64,000 nucleotides of DNA from CAWICD01 sp052267165 (GCA_052267165.1 JBKQHO010000031.1:1-64000), one strand, 5' to 3'. Numbered from the stretch's first letter, positions 1 through 8,008 are shown. The notes: generated by a model not told the origin, from the sequence alone. Program-made: numbers and translations.

Positions 1-73
1 ATCGTTGCGCGGTGCCGGCTTGGGGGACACCATGGTGACAGCGTCAGGCCGATCCGCCGCGCCCGCATCCGCC

Positions 74-268
74 GTGACCGACAACGCGGTTCGGTAGTTG
101 ACACGGCCGATCCGGCCCGGGATTCCTTGGGACTCCCGGTGACCGACAACGCGGTTCGGTAGTTGACACGGCCGATCCGGCCCGGGATTCGTTGGGACTC
201 CCGGTGACCGACAACGCGGTTCGGTAGCTGACACGGCCGATCCGGCGCGGGATTCGTTGGGACTCCCG
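74..268. repeat. Three tandem copies of a 65-bp intergenic repeat
   Basis: Three head-to-tail units begin at 74, 139 and 204, each opening with GTGACCGACAACGCGGTTCG, and the period is exactly 65 bp. Copies differ at only a few positions (for example GTAGTTGAC against GTAGCTGAC, and CCTTGG against CGTTGG). 65 is not a multiple of 3, so this is not a coding repeat. It lies just beyond the 3' end of the FAD oxidoreductase gene, abutting its hairpin. Positions 1-73 show no recognisable gene. Function unknown; it could be a minisatellite-like array. Confidence 0.85.
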
Positions 269-313
269 GCCCGCGGGGAAATCAGTGGGGGAGTTTGACT
301 TTCCCCGCGGGCC
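268..313 (-). terminator. Perfect 14-bp hairpin after the FAD oxidoreductase
   Basis: The arms GGCCCGCGGGGAAA (268-281) and TTTCCCCGCGGGCC (300-313) are exact reverse complements around an 18-nt loop. The hairpin starts one base past the stop codon of the minus-strand gene at 315. There is no strong T tract on either side, so it is a U-tract-less hairpin of the kind common in high-GC bacteria. Confidence 0.6.
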
Positions 314-314
314 G

Positions 315-1481
315 TCAGCCGGGGATCCCGGCGGTGCCGGCAATCAGATCGAGCTGGTGCAGGTAGGGCGCGAGGTAGCGGGCGTCGATCTTGGTGTCGA
401 CCTTGAACTCCGCGGCCTCGATGGCCTCCGAGGTGATCACGCGGCCATCGCCGAGCCGTGCGGTGAGACTCAGCGGCCGGTCCGCGCCGACGAGCACGCC
501 GCGCAGCACCGGCTCGAAGTCGTGGGGCGAGACGTCGGCGCCGGCGCGCGCGGCGATCTGTGCGGCCGCCGTGTCGGCCTGCTGCGCCGCGATGCTGCCG
601 TGCTTGACCGGGAAGTCGGTCGCGTCGCCGGCGCCGTAGACGTCCTCGAGCCCCGCCACGCGGCAGCGCCGGTCGACGGGGATCAGCCCGAGCCAGGACG
701 AGTCGGGAACGCCGGGCACCTGGCGCGCCGCCAGCTGGGGCAACGCGACGATGCTGTCGACCTCCAGGGTCGTCTCGCCGGGCGTGATCACGACGCGCCC
801 AGGCTCGGGCACCTCGCAGCCGACGCCGCACACGAGCTGCACGCGATTGCGGTCCAGCAGCCTGGCGACCGCCGAGCTCACGGTCTGGCCGAACACCGCG
901 AGCGGAGCGGGCTCGGCGGTCACCACCGTCACCGACAACTCGGCGCAGATGTCATCCGCGGCGCGCGCCGTCATCAGCGCGAGCTCGTAGAGCGGCAGCG
1001 GCCACGCCATCGGCGACGTCGCGACGAACGCCACTCGCTGCAGGTAGCCGTCCTCCACATCCTGGACGAGGCCGTGCAGGCGCTCGTCCAGCCGCCGATC
1101 GTCGATCGTGCGCACGTGCTTGAAGCGATCGTGCAACTTCGCACCATAGGCGAGCAGGAGCACGTCATAGCGCAGCGTCGCACCCGAGCCGGTGTGCACG
1201 ACGCGCTGGTCGGGGTCCAGCGCGGCGATGTGGTCGCAGATCAGCTCGGCACCGGCGTCCTGCGCGATGCGCGCCAACGGGTAGCGGCGCGCCCGGCCCG
1301 CGGCGAACGGCTCGAGCACGCTCAGCGGACGGTAGGAGAAGCTCACCTCGGGCGCCAGCAACGTCGTGGCCACGCGGTCGCCCGCGAGCTCGCGCAGAGC
1401 CAGCGCGGCCTCGAGCCCGGCGACGCCGCCGCCGGCGACCAACACGCTCAACGGGCCGGGGGAACTACCGACCATGTCCAT
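315..1481 (-). CDS. FAD/NAD(P)-dependent disulfide-fold oxidoreductase (SQR/NDH-2 like)
   Basis: This 388-aa protein has the two-dinucleotide-binding-fold architecture of sulfide:quinone reductases and type II NADH dehydrogenases. A GGGVAGLEAAL Rossmann motif near residues 17-27 binds the FAD ADP moiety. A second, weaker beta-alpha-beta (VTVVTAEP) lies near residue 165. The C-terminal FAD motif VYGAGDATDFPVKHG lies near residue 285. I cannot place the redox cysteine pair of true sulfide:quinone reductases, so the substrate is open. No amphipathic C-terminal anchor is obvious. It is transcribed away from the universal stress gene. The ATG at 1481 sits 6 nt after a TAACGT -10-like hexamer, so its mRNA may be leaderless. 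Confidence 0.75.
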   Translation of the reverse strand: MDMVGSSPGPLSVLVAGGGVAGLEAALALRELAGDRVATTLLAPEVSFSYRPLSVLEPFAAGRARRYPLARIAQDAGAELICDHIAALDPDQRVVHTGSGATLRYDVLLLAYGAKLHDRFKHVRTIDDRRLDERLHGLVQDVEDGYLQRVAFVATSPMAWPLPLYELALMTARAADDICAELSVTVVTAEPAPLAVFGQTVSSAVARLLDRNRVQLVCGVGCEVPEPGRVVITPGETTLEVDSIVALPQLAARQVPGVPDSSWLGLIPVDRRCRVAGLEDVYGAGDATDFPVKHGSIAAQQADTAAAQIAARAGADVSPHDFEPVLRGVLVGADRPLSLTARLGDGRVITSEAIEAAEFKVDTKIDARYLAPYLHQLDLIAGTAGIPG

Positions 1482-1487
1482 ACGCAG

Positions 1488-1493
1488 ACGTTA
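1488..1493 (-). promoter_or_regulatory. -10-like hexamer giving a leaderless start
   Basis: On the minus strand TAACGT (TANNNT form) is followed by 6 nt and then the ATG at 1481. This spacing puts transcription start at or next to the start codon. No Shine-Dalgarno sequence is present. The same layout is seen at 3168 and 8580. Confidence 0.4.
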
Positions 1494-1643
1494 CGCATAC
1501 GGCCCGGGCGACGCCACCCGGAGATCGCCGAAATTGCACTGCGCGAAACTACCAGCCGGGGCGTACGCTCGACTCCACCACACCCGGCGCCGGCTCGGAG
1601 TTCCACGGAAGCCGGTCGCCCGAGCTACTGCGAGGCTGGTGCC

Positions 1644-2108
1644 ATGTCGACTCTCATCTGCTACGACGGATCCGACAGCGCCAAGCGGGCGCTCGCCGTC
1701 GCCCACAACGTGCTCGGCGACGGCCGGGCAGTGCTCCTGCACGTCTGGAACCCGCCCGAGGCGGTGCTGGCCGATTCCTTCAGCACCCGCAGCGCGGGGC
1801 CCGGGCACACGCCGGGGCAGGACAAGCTTGAGGAGATGGCGCGCCAGCGCGCCGCCGAGGTCATCGACCAGGGCCGCGCGCTCGCCGCCCAACTGGGAAT
1901 GGGCGTCGAGACTCGCGATGCGCGCAGCCACGCGAGCGTGTGGCAGACGATCATCGATATCGCCGACGAGCTCGACGCCGAGCTGATCGTGGCAGGAACC
2001 CACGGCACCACGGCTGTGTCGGACGAGGCCCTCGGCAGCGTCTCAGGCGGTCTCGTGCACCACTCCGGGCGCCCGGTGCTGATCGTCCCGTCCGCCCACC
2101 GCGGCTGA
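1644..2108 (+). CDS. Universal stress protein, ATP-binding type
   Basis: This 154-aa single UspA domain opens with MSTLICYDGSDSAKRALAVA, where the acidic residue after the first strand marks the nucleotide pocket. The C-terminal ATP loop fits G-2x-G-9x-G-S exactly (GTHG, nine residues, then GS) near residues 117-131, followed by the last strand GRPVLIVP. Members of this subclass bind ATP and act as stress regulators or chaperone-like proteins in the cytosol. The reading frame stays open far upstream, but that stretch is antisense to the neighbouring gene, so the ATG before the conserved first strand is chosen. It lies divergent from the FAD oxidoreductase. Confidence 0.85.
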   Translation: MSTLICYDGSDSAKRALAVAHNVLGDGRAVLLHVWNPPEAVLADSFSTRSAGPGHTPGQDKLEEMARQRAAEVIDQGRALAAQLGMGVETRDARSHASVWQTIIDIADELDAELIVAGTHGTTAVSDEALGSVSGGLVHHSGRPVLIVPSAHRG

Positions 2109-2243
2109 GGGCCCGCGAGCCCTGAGCCTTCGCCCCCGATTCGTCGCGTCCGTATTTTCCGCACCGCACCCACGGACATCTGCCCTTTGCCGCAACCCGA
2201 GAGGCGTCGAACATCCGGGCAGCGATGAGTTAGGGATCGAGGG

Positions 2244-2558
2244 ATGCTGAGCCTGTTGAAGTCGAGGCGCGCGAGAAGCGGCGAGGCAGACCGAAATCGC
2301 GAGGCAGGCCCGGTCACCGAGCCGGTCATCGTGTGGGCGGAACTCGAGTCGCCGAGCCGCGGCGAGCACTATCTCACCGACGGTGTCGAGCTCTACCGGT
2401 TGCTGGGCCGCGTCGCCCGCGGCGCCTGCGAGCTGGTGGGGATGGAGAATTGCCGCTCGCTGGAGATCGTGCTGGTGCCGATCACCGACCTGCGGCGAGG
2501 TCGGCTGCGGCTCGTGCCGTTCGCCCCACGGGAAGCCGCCGTGGCGTCCGGCGCCTGA
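2244..2558 (+). CDS. Small conserved-looking protein of unknown function
   Basis: A 104-aa ORF. The first ~20 residues are basic. The body contains a helix-like stretch (ELYRLLGRVARGACELV), then a charged strand-rich tail with the pattern LEIVLVPITDLRRGRLRLVP. A GAGGG tract just before the ATG could serve as ribosome binding site. I do not recognise the family. It has no signal peptide or membrane segment. An alternative start is the GTG at about residue 24, which would remove the basic leader. It sits alone between the stress protein gene and the repeat-rich gap, in the same orientation as both flanking genes. Confidence 0.5.
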   Translation: MLSLLKSRRARSGEADRNREAGPVTEPVIVWAELESPSRGEHYLTDGVELYRLLGRVARGACELVGMENCRSLEIVLVPITDLRRGRLRLVPFAPREAAVASGA

Positions 2559-2760
2559 TCGTGCTGCACCGCTTCAGCGACGACCGCGACACCCACGCAC
2601 CTCCGGAGTGCAGTATCTCGGCGAGCTGCAGGAGCGCTGGCGCCAGAGTGATTGCGTGGCTTGGGGCGGCGCGACGCCGTGGGACGCGAGCCGACACCAT
2701 CACCTGACCCGGGCCGCTGGGCGCCGAGCGGGGGGCAACGTCGACGCCCGTGGGGGCGGC

Positions 2761-2952
2761 CAACGTCCACCCCGGGGGGCGCAAACGTTCACCCACGGGT
2801 CTCTGCTGCTCGCCGATGGACGTTTGCGCCCGTTACGGCCGCAAACGCCCACCCACGGTTTTCGGCCGCCCGGCGACGGACGTTTGCGCCCGCTATGGCG
2901 GCAAACGTCCACCCACGGTTTTCGGCCGCCCGGCGATGGACGTTTGCGCCCG
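2761..2952. repeat. 60-bp tandem repeats with internal inverted repeat
   Basis: Units start at 2761 (degenerate), 2821 and 2881 with a partial fourth at 2941; the period is exactly 60 bp. Each good unit begins GGACGTTTGCGCCCG and contains the partner CGGCAAACG about 10 nt later, so each can fold into a small hairpin with a CGTTTGC/GCAAACG stem. The second half of the unit is CCCACGGTTTTCGGCCGCCC. The 60-bp period keeps frames open on both strands, producing spurious peptides. Compare the 65-bp array at the left edge: different sequence, same kind of location. Confidence 0.8.
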
Positions 2953-3167
2953 CACCCCACGCCGGTCGGCCACCCCACCCCGCTCACCGGCGCCGCTACC
3001 CACCCCACCGCCATACAGCCGGGATCGACGTGGGATCAACCGCGCAAGCGCAACGGGCGGCGCCGGCGCGGCGGCGGCGGCGGACCCGGACGAGCGCGGA
3101 CGCTGGCATAAGGCCGCACGAGCGCGTGCATTAACGATCTGATTGCAGGCTTCTGCCGAGCGGCCTG

Positions 3168-3173
3168 TACGCT
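3168..3173 (+). promoter_or_regulatory. -10-like hexamer, probable leaderless promoter of xfp
   Basis: TACGCT is followed by 6 nt and the GTG at 3180. The only purine-rich stretch (GGAG) ends one base before the GTG, too close to act as a Shine-Dalgarno, so a leaderless transcript is the simpler reading. Confidence 0.35.
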
Positions 3174-3179
3174 CGGAGC

Positions 3180-5540
3180 GTGCAAACATCTGAAGACTTC
3201 AGCCTCCTGGACGCCTATTGGCGGGCAGCCAACTACCTGTCGGTCGGGCAGATCTATCTGCTGGACAACCCGCTGCTGCGCGAGCCGTTGACGCTTGCGG
3301 ACATCAAGCCGCGACTGTTGGGGCACTGGGGCACGACGCCCGGGCTGAACTTCATCTACGCGCACCTCAACCGGTTGATCGTCGCGCGCGATCTGGAGAT
3401 GATCTACGTAACCGGTCCCGGACATGGCGGCCCGGGCATCGTGGCCAACACGTACCTGGAGGGCACCTACACCGAGGTCTACCCGACGATCGGTCACGAC
3501 GTCGAGGGCCTGCGCCGGCTGTTCCGTCAGTTCTCGTTCCCGGGCGGGATTCCGAGCCACGTGGCGCCGGAGACCCCGGGATCGATCAGCGAGGGCGGCG
3601 AGCTGGGCTACAGCCTGCTGCACGCCTATGGCGCGGTGTTCGACAACCCGGAGCTGATCGCCGTCTGCGTGGTCGGAGACGGCGAGGCCGAGACCGGACC
3701 GCTGGCGGCGAGCTGGCACTCGAACAAGTTCATCAACCCAGCGCTGGACGGCACGGTGCTGCCGATCCTGCACCTCAACGGCTACAAGATCGCCAATCCG
3801 ACGGTGCTTGCGCGCATCCCGAAGGAGGAGCTGACCGAGCTGCTGCGCGGCTACGGACACCGGCCGTACTTCGTCGAAGGCGACGAACCCGACAGGATGC
3901 ACCGGCTCATGGCCGGCACGCTCGAGCGCGTGCTCGGCGAGATCGCCGAGATCCAGCGGCGCGCGCGCAGCGAAGGTTTCACCGGCCGCCCGCGCTGGCC
4001 GATGATCGTGCTGCGCTCGCCCAAGGGCTGGACTGGGCCGAAGGAGGTCGACGGAAAGCTCGTCGAGGGAACGTTCCGCTCGCACCAAGTTCCGCTCGAC
4101 GATTTCGTCGCGCATCCCGAGCGCGTCGCGCAGCTCGAAGCGTGGATGAAGAGTTACCGACCCGAGGAGCTCTTCGACAGCGACGGGCGCTTCGATCCCG
4201 AGCTGGCGGCGCTAGCTCCGCGCGGCGAGCGGCGCATGGGTGCGAATCCGCACGCCAACGGGGGCCTGCTGCTGCGCGATCTGCTCTTGCCCGATTTCTG
4301 CGACTATGCCGTCGCGGTTCCCAAGCCCGGCACGGTCTATGCGGAGTCGACGCGCGTCGCCGGCACGTTCTTACGCGACGTGATGCGCGACAACGCTGAG
4401 GCGCAGAACTTTCGCGTGTTCGGGCCCGACGAGACCGCCTCGAACCGGCTGGGCGCGCTCTTCGAGGTGACCAACCGGATGTGGACCGAGGGGATCGTGC
4501 CGGCCTGCGACGATCATCTTGCGCCCGACGGCCGCGTACTGGAAGTGCTCAGCGAACATCTGTGCCAAGGCTGGCTCGAAGGTTATCTCCTGACCGGTCG
4601 CCACGGTTTCTTCTCGTGCTATGAGGCGTTCATCCACATCGTCGACGCGATGTTCAACCAGCACGCGAAGTGGTTGAAGACGACGCGCCACATTCCGTGG
4701 CGCCGCCAGATCGCCTCGCTCAACTATCTCTTGACCTCCCACGTCTGGCGTCAAGACCACAACGGCTTCAGCCATCAGGATCCGGGCTTCATCGACCACG
4801 TCGTCAACAAGAAGGCTGAAGTCGTGCGCGTCTACCTGCCGCCCGACGCCAACACGCTGCTCTCGGTCACCGATCACTGTCTGCGCAGCCGCAACTACGT
4901 CAACGTCATCGTGGCCGGCAAACAGCCCGAGCTGCAGTGGCTCGACATGGACGCGGCGATCGCCCACTGCACGACCGGTCTGGGCATCTGGGAGTGGGCC
5001 AGCAACGATCAGGACGGGGAACCCGACGTCGTGATGGCCTGCGCGGGCGACGTCCCGACCCTCGAGACGCTGGCCGCCGTCGACCTGTTGCGCCGCCATC
5101 TGCCTGATCTGCGGATTCGCGTGGTCAACGTCGTCGACTTGATGGTGCTGCAGCCGCAGTCGGAGCATCCGCACGGCCTCTCGGATCGCGACTTCGACTC
5201 GATCTTCACGGCCGACAAGCCGATCGTGTTCGCCTACCACGGCTATCCGTGGCTGATTCACCGCCTCACCTACCGGCGCACGAACCATGCCAACCTGCAC
5301 GTGCGCGGCTACAAGGAGGAAGGCACGACGACGACCCCGTTCGACATGACGGTGCGAAACGAGATCGACCGTTACCATTTGGCCGGGGATGCCATCGACC
5401 GCATTCCGCGCGTCGCCGACCGCGGCGCGCACGTCAAGCAATACTTGCGCGAGAAGCTGATCGGGCACCGGCTGTACGTCTACAAGCACGGGGACGACAT
5501 GCCGGAGATCAAGAACTGGGCCTGGCCCGCCGCGCCGTAG
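3180..5540 (+). CDS. xfp: Phosphoketolase (xylulose-5-phosphate/fructose-6-phosphate)
   Basis: A full-length 786-aa thiamine-diphosphate enzyme that uses phosphate to cleave xylulose-5-P or fructose-6-P into acetyl phosphate plus glyceraldehyde-3-P or erythrose-4-P. It opens with the family signature LLDAYWRAANYLSVGQIYL. GPGHGGPG lies near residue 80, the TPP/Mg motif GDGEAETGPLA near residue 164 and SHQDPGFIDH near residue 530. All three domains appear intact. The GTG start is chosen because it directly precedes the conserved N-terminus and follows a -10-like hexamer. It is monocistronic, followed by a ~180-nt gap. It may feed acetyl phosphate into the same carbon pool as the acetyl-CoA synthetase at 59.6 kb. 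Composition may shift within this region from actinobacterial-like to the style of the rest of the window. Confidence 0.95.
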   Translation: MQTSEDFSLLDAYWRAANYLSVGQIYLLDNPLLREPLTLADIKPRLLGHWGTTPGLNFIYAHLNRLIVARDLEMIYVTGPGHGGPGIVANTYLEGTYTEVYPTIGHDVEGLRRLFRQFSFPGGIPSHVAPETPGSISEGGELGYSLLHAYGAVFDNPELIAVCVVGDGEAETGPLAASWHSNKFINPALDGTVLPILHLNGYKIANPTVLARIPKEELTELLRGYGHRPYFVEGDEPDRMHRLMAGTLERVLGEIAEIQRRARSEGFTGRPRWPMIVLRSPKGWTGPKEVDGKLVEGTFRSHQVPLDDFVAHPERVAQLEAWMKSYRPEELFDSDGRFDPELAALAPRGERRMGANPHANGGLLLRDLLLPDFCDYAVAVPKPGTVYAESTRVAGTFLRDVMRDNAEAQNFRVFGPDETASNRLGALFEVTNRMWTEGIVPACDDHLAPDGRVLEVLSEHLCQGWLEGYLLTGRHGFFSCYEAFIHIVDAMFNQHAKWLKTTRHIPWRRQIASLNYLLTSHVWRQDHNGFSHQDPGFIDHVVNKKAEVVRVYLPPDANTLLSVTDHCLRSRNYVNVIVAGKQPELQWLDMDAAIAHCTTGLGIWEWASNDQDGEPDVVMACAGDVPTLETLAAVDLLRRHLPDLRIRVVNVVDLMVLQPQSEHPHGLSDRDFDSIFTADKPIVFAYHGYPWLIHRLTYRRTNHANLHVRGYKEEGTTTTPFDMTVRNEIDRYHLAGDAIDRIPRVADRGAHVKQYLREKLIGHRLYVYKHGDDMPEIKNWAWPAAP

Positions 5541-5724
5541 GCCCCTCCATCCGAGCGTGGGCTCGCCGAGGGCGGGCAGCGCACAGCTTCCGCTCGGACA
5601 GGGGGCCGCTGAAGCCATGGCCGCGCCGTCCGTCACAGCCCGAGCTTGCAGTGAGAGGCAAGGCGGGTTCCTCGCTAGGCTTGACGAAAGCCGAGGCTCT
5701 GCCAGAGCAGCCTGTGCGGTCGGT

Positions 5725-6438
5725 ATGGAAGTAGAGGATCGGCAAGGACGCATTCTGGTGGTCGACGACGAGCCGGCCATACGGGATGTTTTAGTCCAAT
5801 ATCTTCGTGACGAAGGATTCGCCGTGGACGAAGTCGGCGATGGCGTCAGCGCCTTGAAGAGGTCGCAGGAGTTCTCGCCGGATCTCCTGATCCTCGACCT
5901 GAATTTGCCATTGATGTCCGGGACGGAAGTCTTCCGCCGGCTGCGCGAGTGGAGCGACATCCCAGTGATCATGCTGACCTCCCGGGTCAACGAAGTCGAC
6001 CGCGTCGTCGGGCTCGAGCTGGGGGCCGACGACTACATCGGCAAGCCGTTCAGCCCGCGCGAGGTCGTGGCGCGCGTGAAGACCGTGCTGCGGCGCTACC
6101 GGCGCTCGGCCGTAGCCCGCCCGGCCACCGAACGGACTCAGCGCATCGGCGCGCTCGAGATCGACCGCGTCGGTCACGAGGTGCGAGTCGGCGGAAAAAA
6201 AGTCGGTCTGACGCCGATGGAGTTCCGGATCCTCGAGGTGCTTGCCAGCAACATCGGACGCGCCTTCAGCCGCGACCAGCTGCTCGACAAGATCTCGACC
6301 GACGGTGCGGTCGTGTTCGACCGGACGCTCGACCGGCACATCGCGAACCTCCGCCAAAAGGTCGAGATCGATCCGTCGCATCCGCGCTACATCGTGACCG
6401 TCTTCGGGGTCGGCTACAAGCTGGTCGAGGGCCTGTGA
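5725..6438 (+). CDS. OmpR/PhoB-family response regulator
   Basis: This 237-aa protein has an N-terminal receiver with the acidic pair VVDDEP (residues 13-14), phospho-acceptor Asp58 in LLILDLNLP, a switch Thr in IMLTS and Lys near 107 in DDYIGKPF. The C-terminal winged helix (residues ~140-235) has the OmpR signature LTPMEFRILEVL and the closing VFGVGYKLVEG. It should bind direct-repeat DNA as a phosphorylated dimer. The reading frame extends upstream, but the ATG at 5725 precedes the first conserved strand. The next gene, a histidine kinase, starts 4 nt after the stop, so the pair is an operon. Its type of regulator could recognise the 11-bp repeats at 8.5 and 39.4 kb, but that is untested. 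Confidence 0.9.
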   Translation: MEVEDRQGRILVVDDEPAIRDVLVQYLRDEGFAVDEVGDGVSALKRSQEFSPDLLILDLNLPLMSGTEVFRRLREWSDIPVIMLTSRVNEVDRVVGLELGADDYIGKPFSPREVVARVKTVLRRYRRSAVARPATERTQRIGALEIDRVGHEVRVGGKKVGLTPMEFRILEVLASNIGRAFSRDQLLDKISTDGAVVFDRTLDRHIANLRQKVEIDPSHPRYIVTVFGVGYKLVEGL

Positions 6439-6442
6439 CTTG

Positions 6443-7153
6443 ATGCGGACCGTCATCCACGAGATGCGCAATCAGCTGGCGGTCGCCGTCGCCAACATCG
6501 AAGCGTTCATCGACGGAAAGTTCGAGCCCAGCCACGAGCGCCTGATGGCCGTGCTGCAAGCGCTCAACGAGCTCGACGTGCTGATGAACGACCTGCGCTC
6601 GACCTCGGCGGCGGTCGAGATGCCGAGCCGCTTCGAATCGATCAACGTCTGCGAGCTCATTCGCAACGAAGCGACCGCGATGGAAGCGAAGGCCGAGGAA
6701 AAGGGCGTGGCGTTGAGCATCGTCCGCTGCGCGCATCCTGCGGCGGAATGCTTGGACTTCTACGGCGATCCGGTGCGCATCGGCCAGATCCTCAAGAACG
6801 TGATGCTCAACGCGATCCGATACACGCCGACCGGCCGCTCGATCGTCCTCGATTGCCACCGGGAGGCCAATCACCTCGTCTTTCAAGTCAGCGACGAGGG
6901 GCCCGGTATCCCCGAGCAAGAGTTCGGACACATTTTCGAGGACGGTTTCCGCGGTCACGCCGCCTTCGAAACGGAGGGAAGCGGGATCGGGCTTTCCCTG
7001 GTCAAGTCGCTCGTCGAGGAGCACGGCGGCTCGATCGAGGTAGAGAGCATCCCGGGCCACGGGGCGACTTTCATGGTGCGCTTGCCGGGAACGGTGGTCA
7101 GAGAGGGCGGTGCCGGCGGCTGCGACACTTGCTTCGACGGTTGTCGCCAGTGA
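6443..7153 (+). CDS. Short cytosolic histidine kinase without sensor domain
   Basis: This 236-aa kinase is almost only catalytic core. The H-box HEMRNQLAVAV is at residues 6-16 with no preceding sensor, membrane segment or HAMP. The N-box NVMLNAIRYTP is near residue 117, the G1 box DEGPGIPE near 152 and the G2 box GSGIGLSLVKSL near 178. It presumably phosphorylates the response regulator encoded 4 nt upstream. With no input domain it must sense through a partner protein or through an unusual N-terminus. A TTG directly before the ATG is an alternative start. A cysteine pair (CDTC) close to the C-terminus (GGCDTCFDGC) is unusual and could bind metal or respond to redox state. Confidence 0.85.
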   Translation: MRTVIHEMRNQLAVAVANIEAFIDGKFEPSHERLMAVLQALNELDVLMNDLRSTSAAVEMPSRFESINVCELIRNEATAMEAKAEEKGVALSIVRCAHPAAECLDFYGDPVRIGQILKNVMLNAIRYTPTGRSIVLDCHREANHLVFQVSDEGPGIPEQEFGHIFEDGFRGHAAFETEGSGIGLSLVKSLVEEHGGSIEVESIPGHGATFMVRLPGTVVREGGAGGCDTCFDGCRQ

Positions 7154-7261
7154 GAAGGGCTTCGGCCCCGTTCGCCACGACGTTCACGGCTGCTTCATAA
7201 AAGTCGAACGCGTGGTTGCTACGTTCGCCGCGATCATCTCGCTTCGGAGCGCTATGCCCTC

Positions 7262-7822
7262 ATGTGCGACCTCCATCAACGGATTTTCGTCGCCTGCCCG
7301 CCTTCCGAGGCGATGGTCCAAGTCGGCTCGTTCTTTCGCGACCGCCGTCCCGCCGGCACCGAGATGGATCTCTCGCAGCCGGTCTCGCTTGCGCTGCGCG
7401 CGCCCGTCATGCTGCCCTCGCTGCGAACCGCCATCGTGCTGCAGCGCGACATCGTCGCCACGCTGCGAGAGGTCGCCGAGCGAGGCGCATCGCTAGCGCG
7501 CATTCACGTCGACTGGGAGCCGGCAGGCGGAGGTCCCTTCCCGCGTTTTCATGGGTCGATCAGCGCCGAACCAAGCGAGGGATACGACGGGTGCTGCTTG
7601 GTGCTGGAAGGCGCATACGAACCTCCGGCGGGCGGAGGCGGCGAAAGCTTCGACCTCGCGGTCGGTCACCGGATCGCGCTGGCCACGGCTCGCAGCCTGC
7701 TGGGCGAAGTGCGCGACGCCGTGGAGCGGTCGTACAAGGCGTCTGAGTTCGCCAAGCGAGTCCGCCGCGCGGGCATCGAGCGTGCGGCTCCGGCTCCGTT
7801 CACGCCCCCGTTTAGAGGATAG
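7262..7822 (+). CDS. Unknown protein, paralogue of the convergent gene at 8006-8491
   Basis: This 186-aa cytosolic-looking protein is not assigned to a family by me. Its second half carries WEPAGGGPFPRFHG, then LEGAYEPPAGG and a closing helix with GHRIALATARSLLGEVRDAVE. The same blocks occur in the same order in the minus-strand gene 184 bp away, so the two are paralogues facing each other. The strand pattern with a long C-terminal helix suggests a START/SRPBCC-like ligand-binding fold, but that is inference. The gene stops with a TAG that is also the outer end of the hairpin repeat. A weak TTCAC/TTCAT pair with an 11-bp period lies upstream at 7183 and 7194. Confidence 0.65.
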   Translation: MCDLHQRIFVACPPSEAMVQVGSFFRDRRPAGTEMDLSQPVSLALRAPVMLPSLRTAIVLQRDIVATLREVAERGASLARIHVDWEPAGGGPFPRFHGSISAEPSEGYDGCCLVLEGAYEPPAGGGGESFDLAVGHRIALATARSLLGEVRDAVERSYKASEFAKRVRRAGIERAAPAPFTPPFRG

Positions 7823-8008
7823 TATCCCGTCCCAGAGATTCATCACATGATTCGGGGCGGCTTTTCGCCCGCCTCATCGTCGCTCGTCGCTCCCCCTCCG
7901 CTCCGCTTCGGGGACAGGCAAATGACCCGTCATTCCACCCTCCTCGCTCCTCGATACGGGCAAAATCCGCTCCCGACTCATGCAACGAACCTCTGGGACG
8001 GGACACTA
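7820..8008. repeat. Long imperfect hairpin repeat, copy 1 (MITE/REP-like)
   Basis: The element fills the gap between two convergent genes, and each outer end supplies a TAG stop codon (TAGTATCCCG on the left, TAGTGTCCCG reading in from the right). The arms pair over about 45 nt, for example CGTCCCAGAGATTC on the left against CGTCCCAGAGGTTC on the reverse strand. The centre holds CGCTCCCCCTCCGCT, then CTTCGGGGACAGGCAAATG, then a small hairpin AATGAC-CC-GTCATT. A second copy lies at 17956-18144 with the same core, the same length (~189 bp) and different but still self-complementary arms. There is no ORF inside. It could be a non-autonomous element, a bidirectional terminator or a structured RNA. 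Confidence 0.8.

Larger units (their letters stand above)
2559..3179. other. Repeat-rich intergenic gap
   Basis: These 621 bases hold no gene I would defend. High GC leaves all frames open, but the translations are low complexity. The central third is the 60-bp tandem array described separately; 2559-2760 and 2953-3167 show no clear motif. The last bases carry the promoter-like hexamer of the phosphoketolase gene. Confidence 0.6.

Noticed and set aside
285..1643. A 450-residue N-terminal extension of the first universal stress protein
   Set aside because: It is entirely antisense to the FAD oxidoreductase, which has clear dinucleotide-binding motifs.
2761..2952. CRISPR array
   Set aside because: The 60-bp units are contiguous with no unique spacers, and no cas gene is nearby.
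4371..5990. A 539-codon minus-strand ORF antisense to the phosphoketolase
   Set aside because: It is a high-GC shadow of xfp and the region after it; the translation is rich in Arg/Val/Asp without family motifs, while the plus strand has every phosphoketolase motif.
7161..7199. A further PHO-box-like repeat upstream of the gene at 7262
   Set aside because: Only two units (7183, 7194) keep the 11-bp period; the others are off by one and no -10 hexamer follows at the right distance.
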